Shown piece after piece: positions 11,580-24,660 of a DNA stretch of 64,000 nucleotides (the first letter of the stretch is position 1; the number at the start of each line of letters is the position of its first letter). Where the stretch lies: positions 62,306,501 through 62,370,500 of the forward strand of contig CM070901.1 in NCBI GenBank assembly GCA_036417435.1, given 5' to 3'. Made by a program: the position numbers and the translations under genes. Under the pieces are notes generated by a model. The model searched no databases. It saw nothing but the letters and a program-made list of their open reading frames with translations, and had not been told where the DNA came from. Origin of the DNA: Inia geoffrensis (Eukaryota > Chordata > Mammalia > Artiodactyla > Iniidae).

Positions 11580-14230
11580 TTTACTCTTCTCTCTTTACCA
11601 CAGAAAACTTGCTTAGCCTTCACTTAGTTGTTTATCATTTACATATTACATTCTCTTCAGTTGTTTGAGACAATTAAAAACTTGTTCCTTTTGGCACCAA
11701 TGCAGTCATGAACGTAAATGAATTTGGTCATTAGTCATGCAGATGATCCCAAATATGCTTATATTAATTTTTAAAAGAGTAACTTGTAACTTCTTTTGGA
11801 GAAATAACATACAGTCTTTTAGAGAAGCACTGACTAATGGATTGTGTGGTGAGAATAATGTCAGTGCCCATGTAAGCCTTTTAATATGTCCTTGAGCAAG
11901 GACTTTCCTCAACATTGCTTGTTGATCACAGTAATACCAGGTTGTGACAACCAGCAAACCAGAGGTATCAATGCTCTTGGCCTCCAGACCGCCATGGCTC
12001 CCAGCCTGACTTGTGTGCCTCTGACTTTGTCCTTTACAGAGCTCCTGTTTGCACAAAGACCTGTTGCTCTCTGCAAGTCCTATATGTTACCCCCAACATG
12101 AGGTGGGGAAACCCAATATGTGATACTACACCACCATTTTGACCTGGCAGGATCTCCGGTGTTAAGCCAGTCAAGTCCTGGCAGGGGGTCTTGGCCCAAG
12201 TCCCATCTGGTGAATCTCTAGTTCCTGACTTCAGTGTGTTCATACAGAAACATGAGACCAAGAATAGCTGGTAAGCATTAATCGGCATTCCTTGGAAATT
12301 ATGTAACTTATTTATTTAAGTAAAGTCCATGTAATCAGCTGTCACTAGGATTTTATTGGAAATACCCACAGGGATATTTGCTTTGCCTGGTGCATTGCTT
12401 TAGTCCTGATATTGCGTTGGGTCATCTACTGGAGCTTCCTTAGAGGTCTGCCTTTGCATTGAACTGAACACAATGGAAAAGGCAGAAGTTCATAATCTGG
12501 AGAATGTTTTTATAACATTCCATCATATCAGAAAGTTCTAAGTCTGCACTCTGTTGTTCCAGTTTTTGTCCATATATTTTGTTGTTACTCATCTGCCCTA
12601 GATTTGTCCTGAAAGATCAAATTAGATGACATTAATAGGGTGAGTTTCATAATCTTAATTTTGCAAATACAGCTACAAATGGCACTTTGTAATATTGTAA
12701 AACTGCCTCTGTGAGCTCCACCTGCCAACTAGGTGGAAGTGGTGTGCTCATCTTAGCAATAGAAACAAGTTTCCAGAAAGATTGCTACAACAATACTTCT
12801 ACCACCCACCTGCTGCCTCCCTATTTTTCTCTTTCCAACTCTTTCTAATTTGGAACAAATTCTGCAGTTTCACAATTCACAGACATCCCCACTCTATAGA
12901 AAGGGAAAAGGCTTTTATCCAAATTACTTGAATGTGACAATTCATATTTAGCACACCTACAGAGACAGTTTCTCAGATACTTTAAGTCAAATATTTATAC
13001 TCTATATTATTTATACATTTGTTTTCAACTTTGAAAAAGTTTGTATGTTTAGTTGAACTTCGGGCTGTCCATCTTTGTCTAAAAAGACTCTGGATAGCTA
13101 TATTTCATGAGGTTTTGCTTTTTTTTTTTTTTTTTTTTTTTTTGATGGCGGGAGGAGTGAATAAAATAAAACTTTGCTAGAAAGCTAAGGTGGAAAATAA
13201 CTAAGGGAATTTTGAAGGCTGCCCAGATGAGAGGGCATAAAAGGCAACCACAGAGATGGGCTGGGGCTATAAATAATGGCCAAGGAATAAGTACAGTAGT
13301 AAGGACTGGTAAGTGGGGAACAAATGAGGGTGGAGGGGTTTGGGTGACAGCCTAGTGAGTTGGCCCACTTAAAGAGATGAACAGGAAGTCTCCTCTTCTT
13401 TAGGCTTTGTATCACAGGTGCAGCAGGACCCCAGGGTCCTTGAAAAAACCTGACTTACTAAGGGAGGAACAGAGGCTAGGTTCCCATGACTCTTCTTTCA
13501 GTTCATACCCTCCCTTGTGCTAAGTGACAGAATGGATTGCATCCTGTGGGAATTCAGTACTTCTTATGTCATGTGCCTAGGTCACCTCCTCAAGTTTTCA
13601 AAGCTGAACAGAGAAGCAGTGCAGGGTATGGCAGAGAGTGGATGGATAGTGAGGTAAATCCACATGAAAGCAGAGGCTAGGTTGAGGTAGAATTTCCGCA
13701 GCGTTAGGAAGGTTCCAGGTGTATTATGTTATGAGTAAGGGACTTGTCTGTTTAAGGAGGGGAGCCAGATGATGTTTCCTGCTCAGATGTTCTTTCTTGA
13801 TTCTCGATGCCACGGATGGTAGCTCTTGAATTACTTGTGTGTTGAAGTCGCTCATGGCTCTCCAGGGTAATGATTTATTATGAAGGTGATGGTGAAATAG
13901 TAAAGGAGTGTTCTGGGTGAAATGCAGTAATTGGCTAAGAGCAAACTGGTCAACATGAAAATTATCTTTGGGTATACCATCGGCACATTTTCCAGCCTTT
14001 AGTCTTTTAGTTACTTACAGTCTTCATTACCCACTATTTCATAATTAATTAATAATTAGTTTTCAGTCAATTATTTTTATAGATTCCAATATGTTGAAGC
14101 AAACTAAATTCCAACAATTGGTGGGTTACTGAAATAAGCTATGTAAGTTTAAAATAAAGTAGGTGTGTTTCAATTTTTGAAGAAAAACATATTTATATAC
14201 ATCAAAAACAATGAGAGAGACTAGATACCA
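11580..14230. other. Unique DNA, no gene recognised
   Basis: No conserved exon was found on either strand. A 25-base T run lies at 13119-13143 with no SINE attached. The minus-strand frame at 11706-12056 (116 residues) and the one at 12034-12288 lack any recognisable motif. Confidence 0.5.
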
Positions 14231-14232
14231 AG

Positions 14233-14530
14233 TTGCTCACACTAGTTGCCTCTTTCACTACGTTCAGGTCTTTGCTGCAATGCTCTTTCCCAGAGAGTGC
14301 TTCCTGGACCATATTTTATATAACAAATTTTTATTCTTCTTCCTGGTCCTTTTCCCTCCTTGACATTATGCTTATCTATCTGTTTAGTATTTATCTCCCC
14401 CTACATTATGTAGCTGCACACTACCAAGGGACTTTGTTTTCCTTGTTTTCTGCTGTATCCCTAGTACCTAGGGCAGCATCTGGAGCTCTGAAATGTTTGT
14501 TGTACGGATGACTGAATATGAATGAATGAA
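14233..14530 (+). repeat. L2 LINE 3' fragment
   Basis: Text resembling the conserved L2 3' end: 'tcaggtctttgctgcaatg', then a run coding a hydrophobic stretch, then 'tgctgtatccctagtacctag' and a 'gaatgaatgaa' terminus. Ancient and diverged. Confidence 0.65.
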
Positions 14531-15790
14531 ATTGCATAAATGGAAAATACTGCTAGCACAGTGTTAGAACAATGGTGCTTCCTTTAGGTCCAGAGTAGGA
14601 TCATGCTTCAACTGGTTTTGTCTGCTAATTAAACAGGATGCTTAAGTCAGCTAAGGGAAGGATTTTCTGAGAATATAAGGACCTAGTCATGCTTTGAATT
14701 GTAACGAGCTGGGGCACAAAGCTATGAGCCACCTACTGTGATACTTGAATTCCAATAAGCTGGGAAATCTGGGACGTGTGATTCCCTGTCGTCGAGGTGT
14801 CATTGCAGGCGTGTGAAGCTGCCTTGTGGTGTACAGTACAAGGTGGCTGCTGCTTCCACCTCCTGCAGCACTGGAGTCGCTTATTTACTAATTGGCTAGG
14901 ATTTCCTTTGGAAACAGTGACAGCCAGCTGTGTGATTTAAACCACAGGATCTACTTTGGGCGTTCCTGGTTCTTAATCTACTCACTGCAGTGCCTTAGGC
15001 CAGCCAACTGTACAGATCTGTTTCATCATTTCAAACATGAAGGGCTATTAATGCTTCCTGGCATCTAAAGAACATTATGTAATTAGTTCATATTTCAAAT
15101 TGTTTCACATTTATAAGTATAATTATTTTGAAATAGACTCCTTCAAAGAGTCAGAGAAAACTACATGTCAAAAATACTAAGTTTCTCTAAAAAAAAAAGA
15201 TCCAAGCCACCTGGAAAATGGGTTGCCAGTTGGAGGACCATTGCCCTGGAAGTTCACTGGACCCGCAATAGGCTTTGCATGAGCAGGAAATAAATCTCTG
15301 TGACACTTTGAAAAAAAAAAAACAAAAAAACTAAGCTTATAACATGTCTTCTTACTCATTTACTCCCCTTGGGAATGGGCTTGCTCAATGGGAGTTATTT
15401 AGTCAGAAGTTTGTTGAGCTTCCACTGTATGCAGTTCCTTGTTGGGTATTATCTGATACGAGGGAGAGAAGATGGAGGCTTTTTCACGCCCTACAGAAAG
15501 ATCCATTTGTCTGAAGGGGTCTCTCTGAAGTGGACTGAACCATTCTTAGCAATGCATACTTCTGATTATGTGTATTTGTTCATGGCTTCCTAATGCATCT
15601 GATAGTTCATTCACCCTGAAAGGAAATCTTCTGGAGTTCATATCTAGTCCCATCTCTTCAAATACCTTGGGTAATCTCCTCAGCCTATAGAGTCTGAGAA
15701 GTCTAGAGAACCAAGGACAGCAGAATATTCCTTAGCTGGTCCTTGTATTCACATTGCTGCTGCCATCATGCCCAAGTACGTTGGGAACAG
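14531..15790. other. Unique DNA, no gene recognised
   Basis: Non-coding sequence with short A/T runs at 15189-15199 and 15311-15330. No exon, RNA gene or clear repeat recognised. Confidence 0.45.
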
Positions 15791-15792
15791 AA

Positions 15793-16096
15793 AAGGATAT
15801 GGGGAGGGAGAAGGGTAAGCTGGGACAAAGTGAGAGCGTGGCATGGACATATATACACTACCGAATGTAAAATAGATAGCTAGTGGGAAGCAGCCGCATA
15901 GCACAGGGAGATCAGCTCCATGCTTTGTCACCACCTAGAGGGGTGGGCTAGGGAGGGTGGGAGTGAGGGAGATGAAAGAGGGAAGAGATATGGGGACATA
16001 TGTATATGTATAACTGATTCACTTTGTTATAAAGCAGAAACTAACATACCATTGTAAAGCAATTATACTCCAATAAAGATGTTAAAAAAAAAAAAA
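15793..16096 (+). mobile_element. L1 3' UTR fragment, same family as copies A and B
   Basis: A G-rich 3' UTR ('gatagctagtgggaagcagc', 'gatatggggacatatgtata') ending AATAAAGATGTT plus an A-tail. Severely 5'-truncated; no coding part. Confidence 0.9.
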
Positions 16097-16499
16097 GGTG
16101 GTTGAAGATTTTGATCCACATTCTCATTTCCAATAAAACTTTTATGTCTAGGGTCAGCTCAGCAAATTTTTGCTTTTTAACTTTCGTAAAACAAATTATC
16201 ATCAAAATTAACATTATTGATAGGCATCTGCATTGTGGTAAAGAACTATAACTATTGGGAAGCACTTGGATTCAGAAAAATATGTTTGTATTTTGTCTAA
16301 GAAGTGGAAGTATGAAGAGTTTAAAGAGGTTGAAAGTATTTTCTTTGGGGAATTCCCAGACTTGGCTTGGATAAACTTTAAGGCACATTACATGAGTGCG
16401 GGGGGACTTCTGTTATCCATGTTGTCTCAATAGCCTTGTGTGTGCCATTTGTCAAAGATCAAGATCTAACTTGCATTTCTGAACTCCTCAGGAGGATAG

Positions 16500-16790
16500 A
16501 AATGCAGCAGAAAATTAATCACAATAATATCTGATACTTATAAGGCACAGTGCTAAGGTGCACCACTCGTGCTTCATTCATTTTATCATCATGACTCTTC
16601 GGTGAGGTAGAAACTATTATCCACATGTCACAGATGAGGACACAGAAACTTGGTTGCGTGAGGCAACCTGCCCCATATTGTATAGTAACAGGAGTTAGGG
16701 CTGGGGTTTGAACCCGAGTCTGTCTGACTTTGGAATCTGAGGCTTTCAGTCACGATGTGTGTGTCTAGACCCCTTTCACTGCTTACAATT
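16500..16790 (-). repeat. MIR SINE (antisense)
   Basis: Matches the MIR layout in reverse: 'cagatgaggacacagaaac', then 'gaggcaacctgcc' in place of the MIR core, then 'gggtttgaacccgagtctgtctgactttggaatctg'. Confidence 0.8.
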
Positions 16791-16967
16791 TTGGGAATTA
16801 AATGTGCAAGAAGAGTTAAGAATGATGCTACTAAAATTTTATTCAATGAGGTGTGAGATGGGGCAGTTGAAAGCTATTTAGGATATATCATATTCTGTAT
16901 GGCTTTTTGGTATAATATATTTAAATACTAAAATATTACATTTTTAGATTAATAAAATCAAAAAGGC

Positions 16968-17310
16968 ATACACACACAAAGGAATATTATTCAGCCATAA
17001 AAAGAAGGAAATCTTGCCATTTGCAACAGTATGAATAGACCTCAAGGACATTATTCTAAGTGAAATTCATAGAGAGAAAGACAAATACTGAACAATCTCA
17101 CTTGTATGTGGAATTTAAAAAGAGGCGAGGGTTGAAGGGAATAAGTGAAGGTGATCAAAAGGTACAAACGGCCAGTTATAAAATAAATAAATCCTAGGGA
17201 TGTAATGTGCAGAAGTGACTTTAGTTAATAATACTGTATTGTATATTTGAAAGTCACTAAGAAAGTAGATCTTAAAAGTTCTCATCACAAGAAAAAATAC
17301 GTAAAACTCC
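16968..17310 (+). mobile_element. Old L1 3' end
   Basis: Starts at 'aatattattcagccataaaa' (the ORF2 C-terminal YYSAIK region) and continues through an older type of 3' UTR ('aataatactgtattgtat'). Strongly diverged. It lies just downstream, on the gene strand, of the FMO exon 6 relic. Confidence 0.8.
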
Positions 17311-17384
17311 TGAAATTAAGAAATTTAAAAAATCGTATCTTTATGGAACTCATAACCAAAGCCCTTTATCAAATATTCCAAAGA

Positions 17385-17580
17385 AAGGTATTTTCCTTTC
17401 TATCATTGTCAGGTTAAACCTTGCATTTAATGGATTCTCTGTCTATGTGTTGATCATCAATGTGGGAGAGAATTTTGGACTGTTTTATTACAACAGGTAA
17501 AGAGTATGGTATCAAGGGGATTCCCATTATACCAAACCTAGTTCCATATCCATGCACCTTGTCTTGTGCTGAGCAAAACC
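17385..17580 (-). pseudogene. FMO exon 6 relic (FMO pseudogene copy 3)
   Basis: Reverse-strand text parallels exon 6 of FMO pseudogene 1 codon by codon: it reads LLSTRQGAWIWN, a stop, then VWYNG (copy 1 has FLSTRCGAWIWNWVWDYG). Further on it reads LMINT, a stop, then TENPLNARFN (copy 1: LINRWAENKLNARFN). A CTCTTAG acceptor-like string precedes it, as CTCCTAG does in copy 1. At least two tryptophan codons have become stops and there is a frameshift in between. I found no other exon of this copy; its flanks are unique DNA and L1 debris. The paralogue cannot be assigned. Confidence 0.85.
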
Positions 17581-17599
17581 TCTAAGAGAGGAGTTGTGC

Positions 17600-19235
17600 C
17601 AAATAATTTTACTTCTTATCCTACTTATCTGAGCCTTAGGTGTGTTTTTTATAAATTGTTAAGAGCAGGGGATTAACTTCTCACATCACCTTGCCTACAA
17701 TGTCTGATCCATTTCTCAGGTCCTGTCACATAAAGTTTTGAATTTACCTATTGTTTCTCATGACCTATTTCTATCTCAGTGTTTACTATAGCTGTGCTAG
17801 GTGCACTTAGGTCTCAGAATCTGAAAAAAAACCCCCAAAAAACATTAATGCAAATAAGTTACTATGTTGGGAGCTACAAGTTAGTTCTCTCCTAGCTCTG
17901 TCATTCTACAATTCAGACTGCTAGAGAACTATCAGCTTGTATACTGGATACAAAGTCTGAGAAAACCACAAAAATACAATGTGGAAATTTACATTAAGAA
18001 ATCTTAAATATTTACAAATGGAAAATTTAAGTACAAAGCCCATGAAAAATAGAGGATACAATCTGAGAAAAGTTTTACAATTCTACCTGAGTTATTTAAC
18101 AAAGACTACAAAAAAGCTACAGCTTTGACACCAGCCCTTGTTCTTACATGTCACCATTACATTACACAGCACATTGTGACCTTCTGATTTTAATATATAA
18201 TATTACTGTTATTCCTTTTGTCCAAAAAGTCTTCTCTTTTCTATATGTACCCAGTTATATCTATTCATTAAGACTCAGTTCTGTTAATTGAGAAAAAGGT
18301 AATTAAAATTCAGATTTTGTCTCCCCTTTCAAGTCTTTCTTGATTACTTTAATTCTCTTTGGCCTTTTTTCCATACCTATAGTTGGTAATACACAGTTTA
18401 AGACATAACCATGTAATTTTCTAGTTTTCTGTTACTGCCCATTATTGTATCTGCTCCTTATTCCTCCTTCAACTAGAGAGTGAGGTTGTGAGGATAGTAC
18501 ATGACCATTCTCTTTGAGTCCCCATCATAGAACTGAAGGACAGCATAGGGACCCATGAAGGATGAAATGGGCTCAATACCCTTAAGGTCAAGCCATTTGT
18601 ATCTCAACCTTGTCTTGATGGGGGAATCCCTGATTTATCTCCCAGGAGGGGAGCATTTTCAGGTTGTTACTTCTGATTTTTCCTCCCTCTGCATCCTCAT
18701 TCACTTCTCTTGGTGGGGGGGAAATGGCTTTTCTGATGGGTGAAATGGCAGAGTGTCGTTTGGTTGACCTGAAGAAGACCTGGAGCCCTGCCTGTCTTAC
18801 TTAGGCTGTTTCTTCTGCTCGTCAAGGGTGGGAAGCAGACTGTGGTCCTCCATGCAACTGGCTAGAGATGAGCTCTTTGAAAAACCCACTGTCCTAGGCA
18901 CTTTTCAAAGTCTAGATCTGAGGGAGAAGAAATAGGATTCTGATTCTGATTGTGGGTTAAGCGAAATTTTCTAATCCAGCTTGAACAGGAAGACCTTGTA
19001 TTTTGGGTGAGGAAGGCAATGCTATATTTTAATCCACATTTTTCTTCTATGTCTTTTTCCCACTCACTTAGAACCAATAGGGAGAAATATATATGTCTAT
19101 TGCTAGCACCTCCAAATTCATAACAGTTATATATTAATTTCCTTCAAGGAAGTTTCTTTTTTAATGTAAACATTCTCTCCTTATTTCAAAAGGAAGTTCA
19201 TAAGTCATTAATCTTAGAATAAAACAAAACTCATA
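17600..19235. other. Unique DNA, no exon recognised
   Basis: This is where exons 5 to 2 of the copy 3 FMO relic would be expected. I looked for the FKGxxxHS and GNSGGD codons in reverse and did not find them. The small frames at 18555-18743 and 18862-19077 show no family motif. Confidence 0.5.
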
Positions 19236-19239
19236 CTGT

Positions 19240-19830
19240 CTTACAGATGGCCAAGAGGCACATGAAAATATGCTCAACATCACTAATTATTAGTGAAATG
19301 CAAATCAAAACTACAATGAGCTATCACCTCACACCTGTCAGAATGGCCATCATTAAAAAAATCTACAAACAATAAATGCTAGAGAGAGTGTGGAGAAAAG
19401 GGAACACTCATGCATTGTCGGTGGGAATGTAAATTGATACAGCCACTATGGAGAACAGTTTGGAAGTTCCTTAAAAAACTAAAAATAGAAATACCACATG
19501 ACCCAGAAATCCCACTAACCGGCGTATACCCAGAGAAAACCATAATTCAAAAAGACACATGCACCCCAGTGTTCATTGCAGCACTATTTACAATAGTCAG
19601 GACATGGAAACAACCTAAATGTTCATCAGCAGAGGAATGGATAAAGAAGATGTGGTACGTATACACAATGAAATATTAGCCATAACAAGGAATGAAATCG
19701 GTCATTTGTAGAGACATGGATGGACCCAGAGACTGTCATACAGAGTGAAGTTAAGTCAGAAAGAGAAAAACAAATATCATGTATTAATGCATATATGTGG
19801 AATCTTAAAAAATTGGTATAGACCCTCTTA
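19240..19830 (+). mobile_element. L1 fragment, end of ORF2
   Basis: Begins at 'cagatggccaagaggcacat' and includes the ORF2 Cys/His-knuckle region and the WIKKMWYVYTMKY end. Lacks the G-rich 3' UTR seen in copy A; it stops after 'tggaatcttaaaaaattgg', so it belongs to a different 3' UTR type or is truncated there. Confidence 0.85.
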
Positions 19831-20142
19831 TTTACACAGCAAAGTATTATCTGATGTCAAAAATTATAATATACGTGCAATTATTGTTTCTTTGAAAAAG
19901 ACACCACCAAAGATCCAGGATAAGTATATAGCCAGAAACAAACTTCAAAACTACTTTCCACTTGCCCTGAATCCTGCCAGCATATTTGGGTTCAATGGAA
20001 CTTGATAATTCAGGTATAAGTATTTATTGTGAGTTCCACTGAAGTGAGCTCTGTGGGAGGTGTTTTGTGTATAGATGCTGATAGAGTTGGGGGATCTGTT
20101 GCCACTCATGGGCCTAAACAGTAAAAAGAGGAAAGTTTAAAA
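19831..20142. other. Sequence between two L1 pieces
   Basis: About 310 bp with no repeat I recognise, separating an ORF2 end from an L1 3' UTR of another copy. Confidence 0.4.
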
Positions 20143-20515
20143 TCTAAAAAAAAAAAAGAAAAAGAAAAAATGGTTCTGATGAACCTAGGGGCAGGACAGG
20201 TATAAAGACACAGACGTAGAGAATGAACTTGAGGACACGGGGAGGGGGAAGGTTAAGCTGGGATGAAATGAGAGAGTAGCATTGACATATATACACTACC
20301 AAATGTAAAATAGATAGCTAGTGGGAAGCAGCTGTATAGCACAGGGAGATCAGCTCAGTGCCTTGTGACCACCCAGAGAGGTGGGATAGGGAAGGTGAGA
20401 GGGAGATGCAAGAGGGGAGGGGATATATGTATACATATAGTTGATTCACTTTGTTATACAGCAGAAACTAATACAACATTGTAAAGCAATTATACTCCAA
20501 TAAAGATATTAAAAA
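20143..20515 (+). mobile_element. L1 3' UTR fragment
   Basis: From 'aaaatctaaaaaaa' and 'ggttctgatgaacctagggg' through the G-rich 3' UTR to AATAAAGATATT. Same family as copy A, 5'-truncated just after the ORF2 stop region. Confidence 0.88.
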
Positions 20516-20520
20516 ATAAA

Positions 20521-23500
20521 AAGTGATAAATGCCTACATTAAGGGGAAAAAAACTCAAATAAAAAACCTAACTTTATATCTCAAGGTATAAAGGGAAGAG
20601 AAAGCAAAGACAAGAACAATCAAAGCCCAAAGTTAGCAGAAGGAAGGAATTAACAAAGATCAGAGCAAAAATAAATGAAATAGAAACAATAAAGACAATA
20701 GAAAAGATCAACAAAACTGGGTTTTTTAAAAAGATAAACAAAATTGACAAACCTTTCTAGACTAAGAAAAAAGGGAGAATACTCAAAAAATAAATCAGAA
20801 ATGAAAGAGGATTCATTACAACTGATACCACAGAAATGCAAAGGATCACAAGAGACTACTAACAATTACATGCCGACAAAGAAAATCCAGACCAGGTGAC
20901 TTCACTGGCATATTCTACGAAACGCTTAAAGAAGAATTAATACTAATCTTTCTCAAACTCTTCCAAAAAACTGAAGAGGATGGGACACTTTCAAACTCAT
21001 TTTACAAGACCAGCATTAACCTGATACCAAAGCCAGACAAGGACACTCTAAGGAAAGAAAATTACAGGCCTATAACATTGATGAACACAGATGTAAAATT
21101 CTTCAACAAAAGTCTAGCAAACTGAATTAAACAGCACATTAAAATGATCATACACCAGGATAAAGTTATATTTATCCTTTGGGTGCAAGAATGGTTCAAT
21201 ATACACAAATGAATCAAAGTGATACACCGTATTAACAGAATGACAAATAAAAATCATATGATCATCTCAATACACACAGAAAAACACCTGACATAATTCA
21301 GTAGCCTTTTATGATAAAAATTCCCAACAAACTGGATGTAGAGGAAATATATCTCAACATAATTAAGTTCACATATGTTCAGGAACAATATAAGTATACC
21401 CACTCTTACCACTTCTATTCAACATAGTACTAAAAGTCTTAGCTAGAACAATTAGATAAGAAAAAGAAATAAAAGTCATCCAAATCAGAAAGGAAAAAGT
21501 AGAAGTCTCTGTTTGCAGATGATATGATCTTATATACAGAAAACCCTAAAGGCTCCACCAAAAACTGTTAGAGCTAATAAATGAATTCAGTAAAGTTGTA
21601 GATTCAAAAGCAACACACAAAATCAGTTTCATTTCTATATACTATCAACAAACCATCTGAAAAGAAATTAAGAAAACAAATCTCATTTACAATAACATCA
21701 AAAAGAATAAAAGACTGAGGAATAAATTTAGCCAAGGAAGTACAATATCTGTACACTAAAACTCACAAATCTTTGATGAAATAAATTGAAGAAGACACAC
21801 ATAAATGGAAAGATATCCTGTGTTCATGGATTGGAATAATTAATATTGTCAAAATAGCCATGATACCTAAAGCAATCTACATATTCAATGCAATTCTTAT
21901 CAAAATTCCAATGGTATTTTTTTGAGAAATAGAAAAACAGCCCTAAAATTTGTATGGAACCACAAAAGACCTTGAGTAGATAAAGCAATCTCAAGCTAGA
22001 AGAACAGAACTGGAGACATTGTATGCCCTGGTTTCAAAATATACTACAAAGCTATCATAATCAAAATGGTATGGTACTGGCATAAAAACAAACACATATA
22101 CAAATGGAACAGAATATATAGCCTAGAAATAAACACAACCATATACAGTCAACTAATCTTTGACAAAGACACCAAGAATACACAACAGGGAAAAGATAAC
22201 CTTTTCAATAAATGATACTGAGAAAACTGGATACCCCCATGCAAAAGGATGAAATTGGACTGTTATCCTATGCCATATGCAAAAATCAACTCAAGTGAGT
22301 TAAAGACTTAAATGTGAGACCTGAAACCATAATAGTCCTAGAAGAAAACATAGGGAAAAAGTTCCTTGACATTGGTATTGGCAATTGTTTTTTGCATATG
22401 ACACAAAAAACAGAGGCAATAAAAGCAAAAATGAACAGGTGGGACTATATCAAACTAAAAATTTTCTATGCAGCAAATGACACAATCAACAAAATTAAGA
22501 GGCAATCTATGGAATAGGAGAAAATATATGCAAACCATATATTCAATTAGTGATTAATGTCCAAAATATATCAGGAAGTCATACAACTCAATGGAAAAAA
22601 AAAAAACAATTTGAAAATGGGCAAAGGGCTTGATTAGATATTTTTCCAAAGAAGACATAAATGGCCAACAGGTATGTGAAAAGATGCTCAACAACACTAA
22701 TCATTAGGGAAATGCAAACGTAAAATGAGGTATCACCTCACACATGCTAAGATGCCTATTATAAAAAAGTCAAAAGATAAGTATTGGAGAAGATGTGGAG
22801 AAAATGGAGTACTTGTACACTGTTGGTGGAAATGTAAACTGGTACAGCCACTTAGGGAAATAGTATGGTGGTTCCTCAAAAAATGAAAAATAGAACTACC
22901 ATATAGTCCAGCAATCCCACCTCTGGGTATATATTCAGAGGAAATGAGAACAGGATCTGGAAGAGATATCTACACTCTCACGTTCAATGCAGTGTTAATC
23001 ACAAATTATGGAAGCAACCTAAGTGTCCATCAGAGGATGAAGAGGTAAAGAAAATGTGATAGATATACACAATGGAATGGTATTCAGTCTTAGAATGATA
23101 TTCTGCCATTTGAGTATAATGGATGAAACTGGAGGACATTATGCCAAGTGAAATAAGCCAAACATGAAAAGGCAAATACTGCATGATTTCACTTATATGT
23201 GGAATTTTGCAAAGTTTAACTCTTATTAACTGAGAGCAAAAGAGTTGTTACTGGGGTCTGGTGGGGAAATAGAGAGATGTTGGTCAAAGGGAACAGACTT
23301 TCAGTTATAAGATGAATAATTTCTGGAGACCTAGTGTACAGTGTGGTGACTATAATTAATAATACTGTATTGTATACTCGATATTTGCTAGGAGGACAGA
23401 TCTTAAGTATTCTCACCACACACACACACACACACACACAAGGTAACTGTGAGGTAACCAATATGTTAATTAGCTTGATTGTGGTAATAATTTCTCTTTG

Positions 23501-23585
23501 TGTATGTATATCAAAAAAACACATTGTACACGTTAAAAATATACAATTTTTTATTATCAATCATATCTTATGAAATCTGGGGGAG
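20521..23585 (+). mobile_element. Old L1, ORF2 middle to 3' end
   Basis: Degenerate ORF2 from the region before the RT, through a decayed RT ('tttgcagatgatatgatctt' = FADDMIL) and the Cys/His knuckle, to an older-type 3' UTR ending near 'acattgtacacgttaaaaat'. Full of stops. A CA microsatellite sits in the 3' UTR. Confidence 0.87.
23416..23441. repeat. (CA)n microsatellite
   Basis: About 12 CA units within the 3' UTR of the old L1. Confidence 0.95.
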
Positions 23586-24304
23586 AAATCTGTTTTACAG
23601 AACATCAGGACTAATCTCAGACATAGCCTGTAATATAAGTGACTGACCCAGAGACTAAAATATTTCATCTCTTTGATTAATTGTTAAAGTTTTTGTAAAT
23701 GTTGTAAATATTTGCTCTTTCTCCCTGTTTCTTCTTTTCCTGACTTCCATTAGTCTCTCTTTTTCTCTCCTTGGCACACCCCATATCCTGAAAATACCCT
23801 CGATAATACCTGAAATAACCTGCTACCTCAATATCCATGATTCTATGAATGTGACCCTAGTGGAAAGAGTTTCTGGTGAGGACGTTTGTTCATTGCTAAC
23901 TTTTCTAAATCATTGAAGAGATACTTTTTCCTAGCCTGTGTTTTACATATAAAACAAAGAATTTGCCAATTCACATAAAAGGAGGCTAGGAGAACTTGGT
24001 AACTTAGAACATTTGTCATATTATAGAAATTAAATATACTTTTCCAGAGCAAGATTGCATATAAACCATTTCATCAGAAATCTCCAAATTTTAGGTCGGC
24101 TTTAGCTTAAGTTTTTACTCTGTCCATTTGGACTTCTGAAATTTCCAATTTTGCCAAATACTCACACATGAGTAATTTTGGAATTATTAGACAATTCACT
24201 GCACTGATCTAGTCTGAACTGAGGGATAAACTCTTGCACATGCCCAGTTTCTTAATTACTATGTGTCACTATTAATCTATAATATCGTAATGATTGTAGG
24301 AGGA
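23586..24304. other. Unique DNA between old L1 and FMO pseudogene 1
   Basis: Downstream flank of FMO pseudogene 1 on the gene strand. No exon or clear repeat recognised. Confidence 0.5.
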
Positions 24305-24660
24305 TTATCCTTTAATAATGACTAAAGTGAGAACAAAGAAGAGAAGGGCTACACAGACACTTTTAAGCCAAAATGGCACAGAGTATGGAACCTGGTCACA
24401 GGTGAGGGTACGAGTCCTCAGGGGCTTGATGATCTGCTCTCTCTGAGTCAGGATGGCTCCCCAGGCCCCAGCCCACTTCCCTGGCCCTTGTAGGTGGTAC
24501 TGGTAAGGTGTGCATGGCCCAAAGAAAATTTCCAGAGCCAGCTTTGGATCCCACAGGAAAAGTGAGAACAGGTTGGGTTTCACTCCTATTTCAGAGGCAT
24601 GAAATATCCACGTAATCCTTACACTGAACTCTGAGTGTATCACAGGGATTATTCAGGAAT
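24305..24660 (-). pseudogene. FMO pseudogene 1, exon 9 (last coding exon)
   Basis: Acceptor GGTTTCAG. It opens [20 protein letters not shown], loses about 8 bp with a frame change, then continues [36 protein letters not shown] and a hydrophobic tail ([13 protein letters not shown]) before the stop. That tail is the ER membrane anchor of FMOs. Confidence 0.93.

Noticed and set aside
13119..13143. Poly-T run as a sign of a SINE or retrocopy
   Set aside because: Neighbouring sequence shows no SINE body, no L1 end and no coding text on the reverse strand.
15177..15359. Possible processed pseudogene between two A-runs
   Set aside because: The 60-codon reverse frame has no recognised family and no duplication was found.
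23334..23573. Open frame across the CA repeat
   Set aside because: Produced by the dinucleotide repeat inside an old L1 3' UTR.
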